Positions 50,286 through 59,100 of a stretch of 64,000 nt of DNA are shown one piece after another. The stretch covers positions 1,178,001 to 1,242,000 of the forward strand of contig NZ_CP051261.1 in the NCBI RefSeq assembly GCF_014236855.1. The letters are read 5' to 3'. A model generated the notes under the pieces. That model saw nothing but the letters and a program-made list of their open reading frames with translations. It was not told where the DNA came from and made no database searches. Numbering within the stretch: position 1 is the stretch's first letter; the number at the start of each line of letters is the position of its first letter. This DNA is from Xanthomonas sp. SI. Lineage in GTDB: Bacteria; Pseudomonadota; Gammaproteobacteria; Xanthomonadales; Xanthomonadaceae. A program made the position numbers and the translations under genes.

Positions 50286-52270
50286 TGGGCCGGGATTCGG
50301 GATTCGGGATTGGGGATTCGCAAGAGCGGCGCGTCGCGGCGAACGCGGTAGCGGGAGGGGACGCCGTTGCGAATCCCCAATCCCGACTCCCCAATCCCGG
50401 CGGCGACGCAGTCGCCGCCTACCTGCAGCAACACGAACACAAGCCACTGCTGCGCTTCATCACCTGCGGCAGCGTCGACGACGGCAAGAGCACGCTGATC
50501 GGGCGCCTGCTGTACGACAGCAAGCGCCTGTTCGACGACCAACTCGCCGCGCTCAGCGCCGACAGCAAGCGCCATGGCACCCGCGGCGGCGAGATCGACT
50601 ACGCGCTGCTGCTCGACGGCCTGGCCGCCGAGCGCGAGCAGGGCATCACCATCGACGTGGCCTACCGCTACTTCGATACGGACAAGCGCAAGTTCATCGT
50701 CGCCGATTGCCCCGGCCACGAGCAGTACACCCGCAACATGGCCACCGGCGCTTCCACCGCCGACGTGGCGGTGGTGCTGGTCGATGCGCGCAAGGGCCTG
50801 CTGACCCAGACCCACCGCCACAGTTACATCGTCTCGCTGCTGGGCATCCGCCACGTGGTGCTGGCGGTCAACAAGATGGACCTGGTCGATTTCGACCAGA
50901 CCAGCTTCGATGCGATCGTCGCCAGTTACCGCGCGCTGGCCGCGCAACTGGGCATCGCGCAGGTGCAATGCATCCCGTTGTCGGCGCTGGACGGCGACAA
51001 CCTGTCGCAGCGGTCGGCGCGCACGCCGTGGTACGGCGGTCCGGCCTTGCTCGAATACCTGGAAGGCCTGGACCTGGCCGCGCGCGATGCCGACAGCGGC
51101 CTGCGCCTGCCGGTGCAATGGGTCAATCGCCCGAACCAGCAGTTCCGCGGTTTCGCCGGCACGCTCGCGGCCGGCCAGGTGCGGCCGGGCGATGCGGTGG
51201 TGGTGCTGCCCTCGGCGCGCCGCTCCACCGTCGCCAGGGTGCTCGACGGCAACGGCGACGTGGACCAGGCCGTGGCCGGGCAGGCGGTGACGCTGACCCT
51301 GGCCGACGAGATCGACATCAGCCGCGGCGACGTGATCGCCGCCGCCGACGACCCGCCGGAAGTGGCCGACCAGTTCGCCGCGCATGTGCTGTGGATGGAC
51401 GATGCCGCGCTGCTGCCGGGGCGCCCGTACTGGCTGAAGCTCGGCACCCGCACGGTGTCGGCCAGCGTCAGCGAGATCAAGCACCGCATCGACGTCAACA
51501 CGCAGGAGCGGCTGGCGGCCAAGCGCCTGGAATTGAACGAGGTCGGCTACTGCAACCTGTCGCTGGACGAGTCGATCGTGTTCGAGCCGTACGCGCGCAA
51601 CCGTGCGCTCGGCGGCTTCATCCTGATCGACCGGCAGAGCAACGCCACCGTCGCCGCCGGCACGCTGGATTTCGCGCTGCGCCGCGCCGGCAACGTGCAC
51701 TGGCAGCACCTGGACGTGGACCGCGCCGCGCGCGCGCGGATCAAGGGACAGGCGCCGAAGGTGCTGTGGTTCACCGGCCTGTCCGGCGCCGGCAAGTCCA
51801 CCGTCGCCAACCTGGTCGACAAGCGCCTGCATGCGCTCGGCTATCACACCTTCATCCTCGACGGCGACAACGTGCGGCACGGGCTGAACCGCGATCTGGG
51901 CTTCACCGACGAGGACCGGGTGGAGAACATCCGCCGCGTCGCCGAGGTGGCGCGCCTGATGGCTGACGCCGGGCTGATCGTGCTGGTCAGCTTCATCTCG
52001 CCGTTCCGTGCCGAACGGCGCATGGCGCGCGAGCGCTTCGCCGCGGGCGAATTCGTCGAGGTGTTCGTCGACGTGCCATTGCACGTGGCCGAGGCGCGCG
52101 ACGTGAAGGGGCTGTACGCCAAGGCCCGCGCCGGGCAGATCCCCAACTTCACCGGCATCGATTCGCCGTACGAGGCGCCGGAGCAGCCGGAACTGCACCT
52201 GCGCGCCGACGGCGACAACGCCGAGGCGCTGGCGGCGCAGGTGCTGGGGTGGCTGGACGCGCACGACTGA
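50285..52270 (+). CDS. cysN: Bifunctional sulfate adenylyltransferase subunit 1 / APS kinase (CysNC) with repeat-derived N-terminus
   Basis: 661 residues. The GTPase subunit driving APS synthesis (about 45-470) has P-loop GSVDDGKST (62-70), [15 protein letters not shown] and NKMDLVDF. The fused APS kinase (about 490-661) has [31 protein letters not shown] and [13 protein letters not shown], phosphorylating APS to PAPS for CysH. The ATG overlaps the cysD stop and has no good in-frame replacement: no ATG, GTG or TTG falls between the repeat and the GTPase domain. Residues about 3-40 are encoded by an intergenic-type repeat (50291-50404), so this N-terminus is probably a recent in-frame insertion. 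A GCCGCC-TCTC-GGCGGC hairpin follows the stop (52279-52294). Confidence 0.94.
   Translation: MGRDSGFGIGDSQERRVAANAVAGGDAVANPQSRLPNPGGDAVAAYLQQHEHKPLLRFITCGSVDDGKSTLIGRLLYDSKRLFDDQLAALSADSKRHGTRGGEIDYALLLDGLAAEREQGITIDVAYRYFDTDKRKFIVADCPGHEQYTRNMATGASTADVAVVLVDARKGLLTQTHRHSYIVSLLGIRHVVLAVNKMDLVDFDQTSFDAIVASYRALAAQLGIAQVQCIPLSALDGDNLSQRSARTPWYGGPALLEYLEGLDLAARDADSGLRLPVQWVNRPNQQFRGFAGTLAAGQVRPGDAVVVLPSARRSTVARVLDGNGDVDQAVAGQAVTLTLADEIDISRGDVIAAADDPPEVADQFAAHVLWMDDAALLPGRPYWLKLGTRTVSASVSEIKHRIDVNTQERLAAKRLELNEVGYCNLSLDESIVFEPYARNRALGGFILIDRQSNATVAAGTLDFALRRAGNVHWQHLDVDRAARARIKGQAPKVLWFTGLSGAGKSTVANLVDKRLHALGYHTFILDGDNVRHGLNRDLGFTDEDRVENIRRVAEVARLMADAGLIVLVSFISPFRAERRMARERFAAGEFVEVFVDVPLHVAEARDVKGLYAKARAGQIPNFTGIDSPYEAPEQPELHLRADGDNAEALAAQVLGWLDAHD
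50291..50404. repeat. GGGATTGGGGATTC-type repeat inside the cysNC start
   Basis: Perfect 18-bp inverted arms at 50306-50323 (GGGATTGGGGATTCGCAA) and 50367-50384 are separated by 43 nt, with extra GGGATTC / AATCCC half-copies outside. The same family fills the cysJ-cysI gap. Here it lies within coding sequence and keeps the frame. Confidence 0.9.
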
Positions 52271-52441
52271 GCGCGGACGCCGCCTCTCGGCGGCTCCAGC
52301 CGTGCATGCTGCCGCACGCTGGCCTGCGCGGCGGGAGTTGCCTGCGGCCGCTCCGGTGCGCATCCTATGCGTGCAGGGAGGCGGTGTGGATCCAGGGGCA
52401 CCCTGGGGCCGAATTCTTGCGGCAACGTTCAGGGGGAACGT

Positions 52442-52867
52442 GTGGATCCGAAGATGCAGGCCTTGCTGGCCAAGACGAATGTCACCGAGCTGGTCGCGCC
52501 AGTAGCGGTGGAAGAGGTGACTCACCAGCCGGTGCGGCCCGAGCCGCCGCCAGCGCAGCGGCCGCTGTATTCCACGGCCGATCCGTTCCAGTACCACCTC
52601 GCTACGACCGAGATCGTGGGCAAGCTGCAGGACCGTAAGACCAAGCCGGCAGTGCGGGCGTTCGGCTGGCTGGTGTTCGGCGTGCCGATGGCGCTGTTCG
52701 GGCTGATGCTGTTGCAACTGGTCTGGTACGACGCCGCGCTGCATGCCTGGAAGATCCCGCACACCGTCGGCGACGCGCTACGCACGCTGTTCGGGACCGC
52801 TTCTGCGCTGGCATTCATCGTGGCGTACCCGTATTTCACCCGTCGCCGCGGTTCCGCCGCCGGCTGA
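52442..52867 (+). CDS. Small membrane protein of unknown function
   Basis: A protein of about 141 residues not recognised. The N-terminal 75 residues are Pro/Glu/Val-rich (VEEVTHQPVRPEPPPAQRPL). Two membrane helices follow: FGWLVFGVPMALFGLMLLQL (about 78-97) and LRTLFGTASALAFIVAYPYF (about 117-136), then a basic tail (TRRRGSAAG), so both ends are probably cytoplasmic. A GTG at 52442 with AGGGGGA 4 nt upstream is the likely start; ATG 52454 is the alternative. It stands between cysNC and a convergent glycosyltransferase gene. Confidence 0.7.
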   Translation: MDPKMQALLAKTNVTELVAPVAVEEVTHQPVRPEPPPAQRPLYSTADPFQYHLATTEIVGKLQDRKTKPAVRAFGWLVFGVPMALFGLMLLQLVWYDAALHAWKIPHTVGDALRTLFGTASALAFIVAYPYFTRRRGSAAG

Positions 52868-52980
52868 TGCATGCGGCGCGTATGCGCGCCGCGTCGCTAC
52901 TGCTGAGGCTGGCAAGGCGAAGCGGCGCTGGTTGGCGTACGGCCCGTCACGGTTACGCCGCTGGTCGCCGGCGGTCGGCA

Positions 52981-54102
52981 TCAATGCGCGCCGGGTTGCG
53001 CCTGGGTCAGCCGCTGCGGCGCGCGCCGCGGCGCTTGCAGCGCCTGCACGAACTGCGCGGCGATCACCGCGCCGGCGAAGTGGCGCTGCACGAACTGGCG
53101 GCCGGCCTGTCCCATGCGCTGGCGGCGCTGCGCATCGCACATGCGCAGGATCGCGTCGCGCCAGGCGCGCACGTCGCCCGGTGGCAGCAGTTCGCCGCTG
53201 ACGTCTGCATCCAGCGTTTCCGCCACGCCGCCGACGCGGCTGGCGAGCACCGGCACTTCGCTGGCCTGCGCTTCCACCGAGACCCGGCCGAAGGTTTCCG
53301 GCGCCAGCGAGGGAAACGCCAGCATCGACATCGCGTTGTAGTAGGGCGTAGCGTCGTTGACCCAGCCGACGAAGCGGTGCCGTGTGGCCGTGGCCTGGCC
53401 ACCGGCCTGCGCGTGCAGGCGCGCCGCATCCGGGCCGTCGCCCAGCCACAGGCAGTGCAGCGCCGGTTCGATCGCCATCGCCGTGGACGCCGCCTCCAGC
53501 AACGGAAAGATGCCCTTGCCGTGCTGCAGGCGGCCGCTGTAGCCGATCACGATTGCGTTCTCGGGCAGGTCGAGCAGGGCGCGCATCTCGCGGCCGCGGC
53601 GCGGGTCCGGACGCAGGTTGCCCATGTTCACCGGGTTGTACAGCACCTGTACCAGCGCCTCCGGCACGCCGCGGTCCAGGTAGGCCTGCCGCGCATAGCG
53701 CGACACCGCGAAGAAGCGCGAGGCCAGGCGCGGGATCGCATAGCCGGAGAAGGCGCGCATCGCCGGCGCGCGGTGCCGGAACAGCGCCACGCGGATGCCG
53801 AGCGCGCGGCCGACCAGCAGCAACGGCCAGTATTCCTTGCCGAAATTGCCGACCAGCCAGTCCGGTTGCAGGCGCCGCGCCAGGCGCAGCAGCGGCGCGT
53901 AGCCGGCCGGATCCAGCGCGTTGCGGAAGTGGCCGAAGTGCACGCCGACCCCGCTGCGTTGCAATTCCTCGGCGATCAGCCCGCCTTGGCAGGCGATCAC
54001 CTCGACGCGATGGCCGGCGCCGGCCAGCGCCTGCGCCAACGCCACGAAGTGCGTCGCCGCGCCGGTGTTCTCGGGATTGGTGCCGACGAACAGGAACTTC
54101 AT
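52981..54102 (-). CDS. Glycosyltransferase (GT4/GT1-like)
   Basis: A 373-residue GT-B fold glycosyltransferase, transferring a sugar from an activated donor in the cytoplasm. N-terminal domain: MKFLFVGTNPENTGAATHFV, then ALAGAGHRVEVIACQ. C-terminal donor domain (about 180-340): IVIGYSGRLQHGKGIFPLLE, LWLGDGPDAARL, FVGWVNDATPYYNAMSMLAF, and the EX7E-like PETFGRVSVEAQASEVPVLA. The start overlaps the polysaccharide deacetylase stop (ATGA). The pair probably builds or modifies a surface polysaccharide; donor and acceptor are unknown. Confidence 0.9.
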   Translation of the reverse strand: MKFLFVGTNPENTGAATHFVALAQALAGAGHRVEVIACQGGLIAEELQRSGVGVHFGHFRNALDPAGYAPLLRLARRLQPDWLVGNFGKEYWPLLLVGRALGIRVALFRHRAPAMRAFSGYAIPRLASRFFAVSRYARQAYLDRGVPEALVQVLYNPVNMGNLRPDPRRGREMRALLDLPENAIVIGYSGRLQHGKGIFPLLEAASTAMAIEPALHCLWLGDGPDAARLHAQAGGQATATRHRFVGWVNDATPYYNAMSMLAFPSLAPETFGRVSVEAQASEVPVLASRVGGVAETLDADVSGELLPPGDVRAWRDAILRMCDAQRRQRMGQAGRQFVQRHFAGAVIAAQFVQALQAPRRAPQRLTQAQPGAH

Positions 54103-54845
54103 GCGCGCCGATCCTCGTAGCCGGTCAAGGCACGCAGCGCGAACTGCGGCAGCAGGTGATGCCGCGCCACCTGGATGCGCGGATAGCGCCAGGGATCGGA
54201 GCCAGGCACGGCACGGCCGCGGCGGGTGGTGGTCGCGGCGACATAGCCGGCCTCCTGCACGGTCGCGGCGACGCGCGCGTCCACGTCGCCGTATGGGTAG
54301 CAGAACTGGGTGACCGGCTCGCCGAGCCGATCTTCCAGCTCGCGTTTGCAGCCGCCGATCTCCTCGCGCAACTCGGCATCGCTGCACGCGGTCAGTCGCG
54401 GATGCGAGCGGGTGTGCGCGCCGATCTCCATGCCGCCGCGGCGCCATTGGCGCAGTTCGGCCAGGCTCATCAGCGGCTTTTCGATGCCGAGCTTGCGCGC
54501 ATCCCAGGTGTTGTGGCGGCCGATGCTGCCGCTGACCGCGTACACGGTGGCGCTGAAGCCCAGGCGTTGCAGTACCGGCAGCGCCGCATGCAGGTTGTCG
54601 AGGTAGCCGTCGTCCAGGGTGACCACCGCGATCCGGCCGTGGCGTTCGCCGCGCAGGTAGGGCATGGCGTCGGACATCGACACACCGCGGTAGCCCAGCC
54701 GCTGCAGCAGGCGCATCTGCCGTGCGAAACGCGCAGGCCTGACGTACAGGCTGCGGTACACCTGCAGCTGCCGTGGCGCCTGCGCGATGTTGTGGTACAT
54801 GAAGATCGGAATACGTGCCGCAGCGGGGGAGGTCGCGGAATGCAT
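54099..54845 (-). CDS. Polysaccharide deacetylase family protein
   Basis: A 248-residue NodB-type carbohydrate esterase 4 protein that removes acetyl groups from N-acetyl sugars. Motif 1 is intact as AVVTLDDGYLDNLHAAL (the TFDDG-like catalytic/metal Asp pair, about 73-89); motif 2 is EIGAHTRSHPRLT (HxxxH metal ligands, about 141-153); a later motif is FCYPYGDVDARV. No signal peptide is evident, so it may act on lipid-linked or cytoplasmic intermediates. It is first in an operon with the glycosyltransferase and divergent from the acetyltransferase gene. Confidence 0.9.
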   Translation of the reverse strand: MHSATSPAAARIPIFMYHNIAQAPRQLQVYRSLYVRPARFARQMRLLQRLGYRGVSMSDAMPYLRGERHGRIAVVTLDDGYLDNLHAALPVLQRLGFSATVYAVSGSIGRHNTWDARKLGIEKPLMSLAELRQWRRGGMEIGAHTRSHPRLTACSDAELREEIGGCKRELEDRLGEPVTQFCYPYGDVDARVAATVQEAGYVAATTTRRGRAVPGSDPWRYPRIQVARHHLLPQFALRALTGYEDRRA

Positions 54846-55094
54846 CGGGACGGCTCGGGACGATCGCGGAAGGAGGGACGCGTTGCATTAGCGCGCGCGA
54901 ACCTTTCGGCGGCCTGTCGTGTGCGCCGGCATCGAGTCAGCGCGTGGCAAGACGCACCGCGGCGGCGCATCGTTGCGCTCGTTTGTCGTTGCGCGGTTCT
55001 GCGCGGCGCGCACATGCCGCGCGGGAATCGGTGATGCTGCAGGTGAGCGCGATCGCCGGGTATGCTCGGCTGCCGATCTGCAGGAGTGCGGCCT

Positions 55095-55649
55095 ATGTCC
55101 GATGACCCCAACGCCATGGCGTGGCGCGCACTGCGGCTGAGCATCGACGGGATGCAGCTGCGCCGCTGGCGCGGCGACGATCTCGACGCGCTGCTGCGGC
55201 ATGCCGACGATGCGCAGGTGGTGCGCGGCCTCAGCGAGCGGTTTCCGCATCCCTACACCCGTGCCGACGGCGAGGCGTTCCTGGGCGGACGCGTGGTGGA
55301 CCTGGCGCATCCGGTGCTGGCGATCGAGATCGATGGTGAGGCCTGCGGCAGCATCGGCCTGCGTCCCGGCCGCGGCGAGCGCGCGCACGTCGCCGAGCTG
55401 GGCTATTGGCTGGGGCGCCGCCACTGGGGGCAGGGACGGATGACGCGGATCGTCTCCACGTACTTGGACTGGGCGGTCCCCGCGCTTGGGCTGCTGCGCA
55501 TCGAGACCAGCGTGCTGGACAGCAATCCGGCGTCGATGCGGGTGCTGGAAAAGAATGGCTTCGCGCGCGAAGGCGTACGCCGCAGCGCACTGCGCAAGCT
55601 CGGCCGCTTGCACGATTTGCACTTGTTCGGCCGCATACAGGCGCCTTAG
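55095..55649 (+). CDS. GNAT-family N-acetyltransferase (RimJ/RimL type)
   Basis: A 184-residue acetyl-CoA-dependent acetyltransferase. The pattern LRRWRGDDLDALLRHADDAQ, AELGYWLGRRHWGQGRMTRI (acetyl-CoA loop, about 97-116), and IETSVLDSNPASMRVLEKNG followed by F matches the RimJ/RimL/Acetyltransf_3 branch, which modifies protein N-termini or small amines and drugs. CAGGAG 9-14 nt before the ATG at 55095 supports this start. It stands alone. The substrate is unknown. Confidence 0.9.
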   Translation: MSDDPNAMAWRALRLSIDGMQLRRWRGDDLDALLRHADDAQVVRGLSERFPHPYTRADGEAFLGGRVVDLAHPVLAIEIDGEACGSIGLRPGRGERAHVAELGYWLGRRHWGQGRMTRIVSTYLDWAVPALGLLRIETSVLDSNPASMRVLEKNGFAREGVRRSALRKLGRLHDLHLFGRIQAP

Positions 55650-56222
55650 TGGGGGTGCCGTACCGCCGCCGGCAATGATGGACGCCTGGATGCGGGTTTT
55701 CCGGCTCGCTATGCGGCTGGCGAGGGCGCATGGGCGTGACCACGGGTGCCAGACGCTCTAGGGTCGGCGCGCGTCGCCCGCGCGACGCGGAGGCTTCTGT
55801 GGCGGGCGATCGCGTGCGGACAGTGAGCCGGTGCGCCTGTCGAGATGGCTGGGAGTGTCACTTGCGCCCGTCGCATGACGGTTCAGTGCTGTCCGTTGTT
55901 GCGGTGTCGCGCGACTTCAAGCGAACACGGCGTTGCCGCCTGCGGCGAGCGCGGCCGTGGCATTTGTCTACGGTTTGTTTCGCATGGGCGTGACGCCAGT
56001 TGCGAAGTCGTCGTGACGATATCTCGATTTGCGGAAGTTGTGCTGAATTATCGCGTTTCAAGGCGTATTCGGCCAATCCTTCATTTCGCGCTTCCGCCAC
56101 GCTTCGCCGCGCCGGCCATGTGCGCGCTCAGCGACGAGGACATGCATGGCCGTTGCGACCGCGACACCTCCTCTGGCAACCGCCGGTTGTCGAAACAATG
56201 ACTTTTCAACGGAGAGAACATA
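55650..56222. other. Intergenic region, no gene seen
   Basis: About 570 bp. No frame has family similarity. The stretch near 56025-56070 is AT-richer (GATTTGCGG...GAATTATCGCG) and could hold the promoter of the downstream secreted protease, but I see no clear -35/-10 pair. Confidence 0.45.
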
Positions 56223-57062
56223 ATGAAGAACACACGTCTGACCTGGTCCGGCCTTATCTGCCTCGCGGGCTTGTCTTGCGCGAGCCTGGCGATGGCCGAC
56301 AACGCGCGACACGGCATGGGCGCAATGCTGCCGAAGCTGCGGCAGCCGGTGACCATGCCCGAGATGAGCGCCGCGAACATCGCGTCGGCACCGCCGAGCA
56401 GCGTCGACCTGAGCCGCTGGGCGGTGGCGATCGGCGATCAGGGCGCTGTCAACTCATGCGTGGGGTGGACCGTCGCCCACGACCTCGCCGGTTGGTATGC
56501 CAATTTCAATGGCAAAAGCGTCAACCTGTTCGCCCCGATGTACGTCTATTCCCAGATAAACGGCGGCGTCGACGAGGGGGCTGATCCGATGGACGCGTTT
56601 CGTCTCTCGGTCAAGCAGGGGATCGACACCGAGCAGGACTATTTCCAGGGCAACTACGACTGGAACGATCTGCCGACCGACGCCGAGCGCGCGAATGCGG
56701 CAAGATTCAAGCCGCAGTTGTTCAAGGACTATACCGTGCTGTTCTCCGACGGCAACGCCAACGGCGGCAGTGCGCTCAGCAACGCGCTGAAGGTGGCGCT
56801 GGCGAATCGTCAGCCGGTCGCGATCAGCTTTCCGGTGCGCCCCGGATTCGACAATATGTCTCCCAGCAATCCGGTCGATCGAGACAGCAGCGGCACGATC
56901 CGGGGCTATCATGAAGTTCTCGCGGTCGGCTACAACGCCGATGGATTGCTCATCCAGAACCACTGGGGCACGCAGTGGGGCAACAAGGGCTACGGCATCC
57001 TCGCCTGGAGCGTGGTGGAGCACGATATCGATCAGGCAATCGTCGCCACAGCGAATCATTGA
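56223..57062 (+). CDS. Secreted papain-like (C1 family) cysteine peptidase
   Basis: A 279-residue exported protein. The signal peptide is about 1-25 (LICLAGLSCASLAMADN). The mature part has a C1-type triad: Cys79 in GDQGAVNSCVGWTVAHDLAG (preceded by the oxyanion-hole Gln73), His230 in GYHEVLAVGYN, and Asn246 in LLIQNHWGTQWGNKGYG. The usual GxCGSCWAF is changed to GAVNSCVGWTV, as in divergent bacterial members. There is little room for a propeptide (about 30-50 residues). A GGAGAG ribosome site precedes the ATG. Probably an extracellular or periplasmic protease, perhaps a plant-interaction enzyme (inference). Confidence 0.88.
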   Translation: MKNTRLTWSGLICLAGLSCASLAMADNARHGMGAMLPKLRQPVTMPEMSAANIASAPPSSVDLSRWAVAIGDQGAVNSCVGWTVAHDLAGWYANFNGKSVNLFAPMYVYSQINGGVDEGADPMDAFRLSVKQGIDTEQDYFQGNYDWNDLPTDAERANAARFKPQLFKDYTVLFSDGNANGGSALSNALKVALANRQPVAISFPVRPGFDNMSPSNPVDRDSSGTIRGYHEVLAVGYNADGLLIQNHWGTQWGNKGYGILAWSVVEHDIDQAIVATANH

Positions 57063-57499
57063 AGTGAATGCCACGGCTGGTGCATTGCGCACCGGAGCAC
57101 CGTGCTGAGTACACGCTGTGCATGCGGGATGCGGAAGGATCGGCGCAGGCACGATCCTTCCGTCCGGCCGGTCATGCCGGAGCCGTGATCGGGGGCGTTC
57201 CTGCGCTGTCTCGCCGGTTTGGTGAGCGTTCGTGCGGCGGTCTGCCGCGAGCACGATTCCTATCCCGTCTCTCCGCGGCATGCGCATGTGGCCGGATCGC
57301 GCGAGCTGGTTGAGTGCCAGGCACGCTTCGGACGCACGAGGATGCGGCGGCGGCCTATGCGCAGCTCGCACTGGCACGGTAGCGCCCGCTCACCGCGTGC
57401 ACCTCTGGAGCGAGATACGTTTCGCAGTCAGCACCGATTCATGCACAATCGAGCCAGCCCCCGCTCGCGGGGCGTCCTTCTTGTGCTTCGGGGAACTGC
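57063..57499. other. Intergenic region with a hairpin, no gene seen
   Basis: About 440 bp between the protease and the symporter. It holds the perfect hairpin at 57132-57162. The rest has no conserved frame; the symporter promoter presumably lies in its right half. Confidence 0.5.
57132..57162 (+). terminator. Hairpin downstream of the protease gene
   Basis: CGGAAGGATCG (57132-57142) and CGATCCTTCCG (57152-57162) pair perfectly over 11 bp around a 9-nt loop, about 70 nt after the stop. There is no T tract, so it may be a Rho-dependent end or an RNA-stability element. Confidence 0.5.
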
Positions 57500-59017
57500 G
57501 TGGAATCGATCATCACTGCATTGAATGGCTTGATCTGGAGCAAGGCGCTGATCTTCATGTGCCTGGCGGCCGGCCTGTACTTCACCATCCGCACCCGCTT
57601 CATGCAGGTGCGCGGCTTCGCCGAGATGCTGCGGCTGACCATCGGCGGGCAGAAATCCGATGCCGGCGTGTCCTCGTTCCAGGCGCTGGCGATGTCGATG
57701 GCCGGGCGCATCGGCATCGGCAACATCGCCGGCGTGGCCACCGCCATCGCCTTCGGCGGGCCGGGGGCGATCTTCTGGATGTGGGTGATGGGCTTCTTCG
57801 GCGCCTCCACCTCGTACATCGAATCGACCCTGGCGCAGATCTACAAGGTCAAGGACGCCGACGGGCGCTACCGCGGCGGCCCGGCGTACTACATCGAAAA
57901 GGCGATGGGGCTGAAGTGGTACGCGCTGCTGTTCGCGCTCGCCACCATCGTCGCCACCGGCTTCCTGATGCCCGGGGTGCAGGCCAACGCGATCGCCGAC
58001 AGCGTGGTCAACGCCTGCCGCGGCGGTCCGCTGTGCGGCCCGCTCGACGGACTGTGGATGGGGTTGCCGGCGGTGCAGGCGCTGAAGCTGGGCATCGGCG
58101 TGACGGTGGCGCTGTTGCTGGCGGTGATCATCTTCGGCGGGGTCAAGCGCATCGCCAACTTCGCCGAGATCGTGGTGCCGTTCATGGCGCTGGGCTACAT
58201 CCTGATGGCGGTGGTGGTGATGGTGCTCAACGCCGAGCGGGTGCCGGAGATGTTCTCGATCATCTTCCGCAGCGCGTTCGGCTCGCACGCCGCGTTCGGC
58301 GCGCTGCTGGGGCTGGCGGTGGAATGGGGCGTCAAGCGCGGCATCTACGCCAACGAGGCCGGTCAGGGCACCGGCCCGCATGCGGCGGCCGCGGCCGAGG
58401 TCTCGCATCCTGCCAAGCAGGGCTACGTGCAGGCCTTCGCGATCTACTTCGACACGATGATGGTGTGCACCGCGACCGCGTTCCTGATCCTGGCCACCGG
58501 CAAGTACAACGTGTATGCGCCGGGCGGCGGCGAGCCGCTGTTCTCCGGCCTGCGCGGCGTGCAGGAAGGCCCGGGCTATGCGCAGGCCGCGGTGGACGCG
58601 ATCCTGCCCGGCTGGGGCGCCGGCTTCGTGGCGCTGGCGCTGTTCTTCTTCGCCTTCACCACGATCATGGCCTATTACTACATGGCCGAGACCAACCTCA
58701 ACTACATCAACGGCAACCGCCGCCGTCCGCTCAGCGTGCTGGTGCTGCGGCTGGGCATCCTCGGCATGGTGGTGTTCGGCGCGTTCCACGACGCCAAGCT
58801 GGCGTGGTCGCTGGGCGACATCGGCGTGGGCCTGATGGCCTGGCTCAACATCATCGCCATCCTGATCCTGCAGAAGCCGGCGCTGCTGGCGCTGCGCGAC
58901 TACGAGCGGCAGAAGAAGGCCGGCCTGGATCCGGTGTTCGATCCGCTGCCGTTGGGCATCAAGAACGCCGATCTATGGCGCGAGCGGCTGGTGCCGCCGG
59001 CGCCGCGCGGCGAATGA
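57500..59017 (+). CDS. Alanine/glycine:sodium symporter (AGCS family)
   Basis: A 505-residue inner-membrane protein with about 10-11 helices that should import alanine or glycine with sodium. AGCS signatures: SSFQALAMSMAGRIGIGNIA (about 58-77), GGPGAIFWMWVMGFFGASTS, RGGPAYYIEKAMG, and GLAVEWGVKRGIYANEAGQG followed by TGPHAAA (about 272-298). The start is GTG at 57500, with GGGGAA just upstream. Monocistronic, with a bulged hairpin after the stop. Confidence 0.94.
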   Translation: MESIITALNGLIWSKALIFMCLAAGLYFTIRTRFMQVRGFAEMLRLTIGGQKSDAGVSSFQALAMSMAGRIGIGNIAGVATAIAFGGPGAIFWMWVMGFFGASTSYIESTLAQIYKVKDADGRYRGGPAYYIEKAMGLKWYALLFALATIVATGFLMPGVQANAIADSVVNACRGGPLCGPLDGLWMGLPAVQALKLGIGVTVALLLAVIIFGGVKRIANFAEIVVPFMALGYILMAVVVMVLNAERVPEMFSIIFRSAFGSHAAFGALLGLAVEWGVKRGIYANEAGQGTGPHAAAAAEVSHPAKQGYVQAFAIYFDTMMVCTATAFLILATGKYNVYAPGGGEPLFSGLRGVQEGPGYAQAAVDAILPGWGAGFVALALFFFAFTTIMAYYYMAETNLNYINGNRRRPLSVLVLRLGILGMVVFGAFHDAKLAWSLGDIGVGLMAWLNIIAILILQKPALLALRDYERQKKAGLDPVFDPLPLGIKNADLWRERLVPPAPRGE

Positions 59018-59044
59018 TCGCCACGCGGCAGTAGGTGCCGTGAT

Positions 59045-59078
59045 GACACGCTGCCGGCCTGTGGCCGGCAGCGGTGTC
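59045..59078. terminator. Bidirectional hairpin between convergent genes
   Basis: GACAC plus GCTGCCGGCC (59045-59059) pairs with GGCCGGCAGC and GTGTC (59063-59078), with one bulged G and a TGT loop, giving a 15-bp stem. It sits between the symporter and the convergent secreted-protein gene and could end both transcripts. There is no strong T run. Confidence 0.6.
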
Positions 59079-59100
59079 TTGCCCTCGGGACAGGGCGCGA

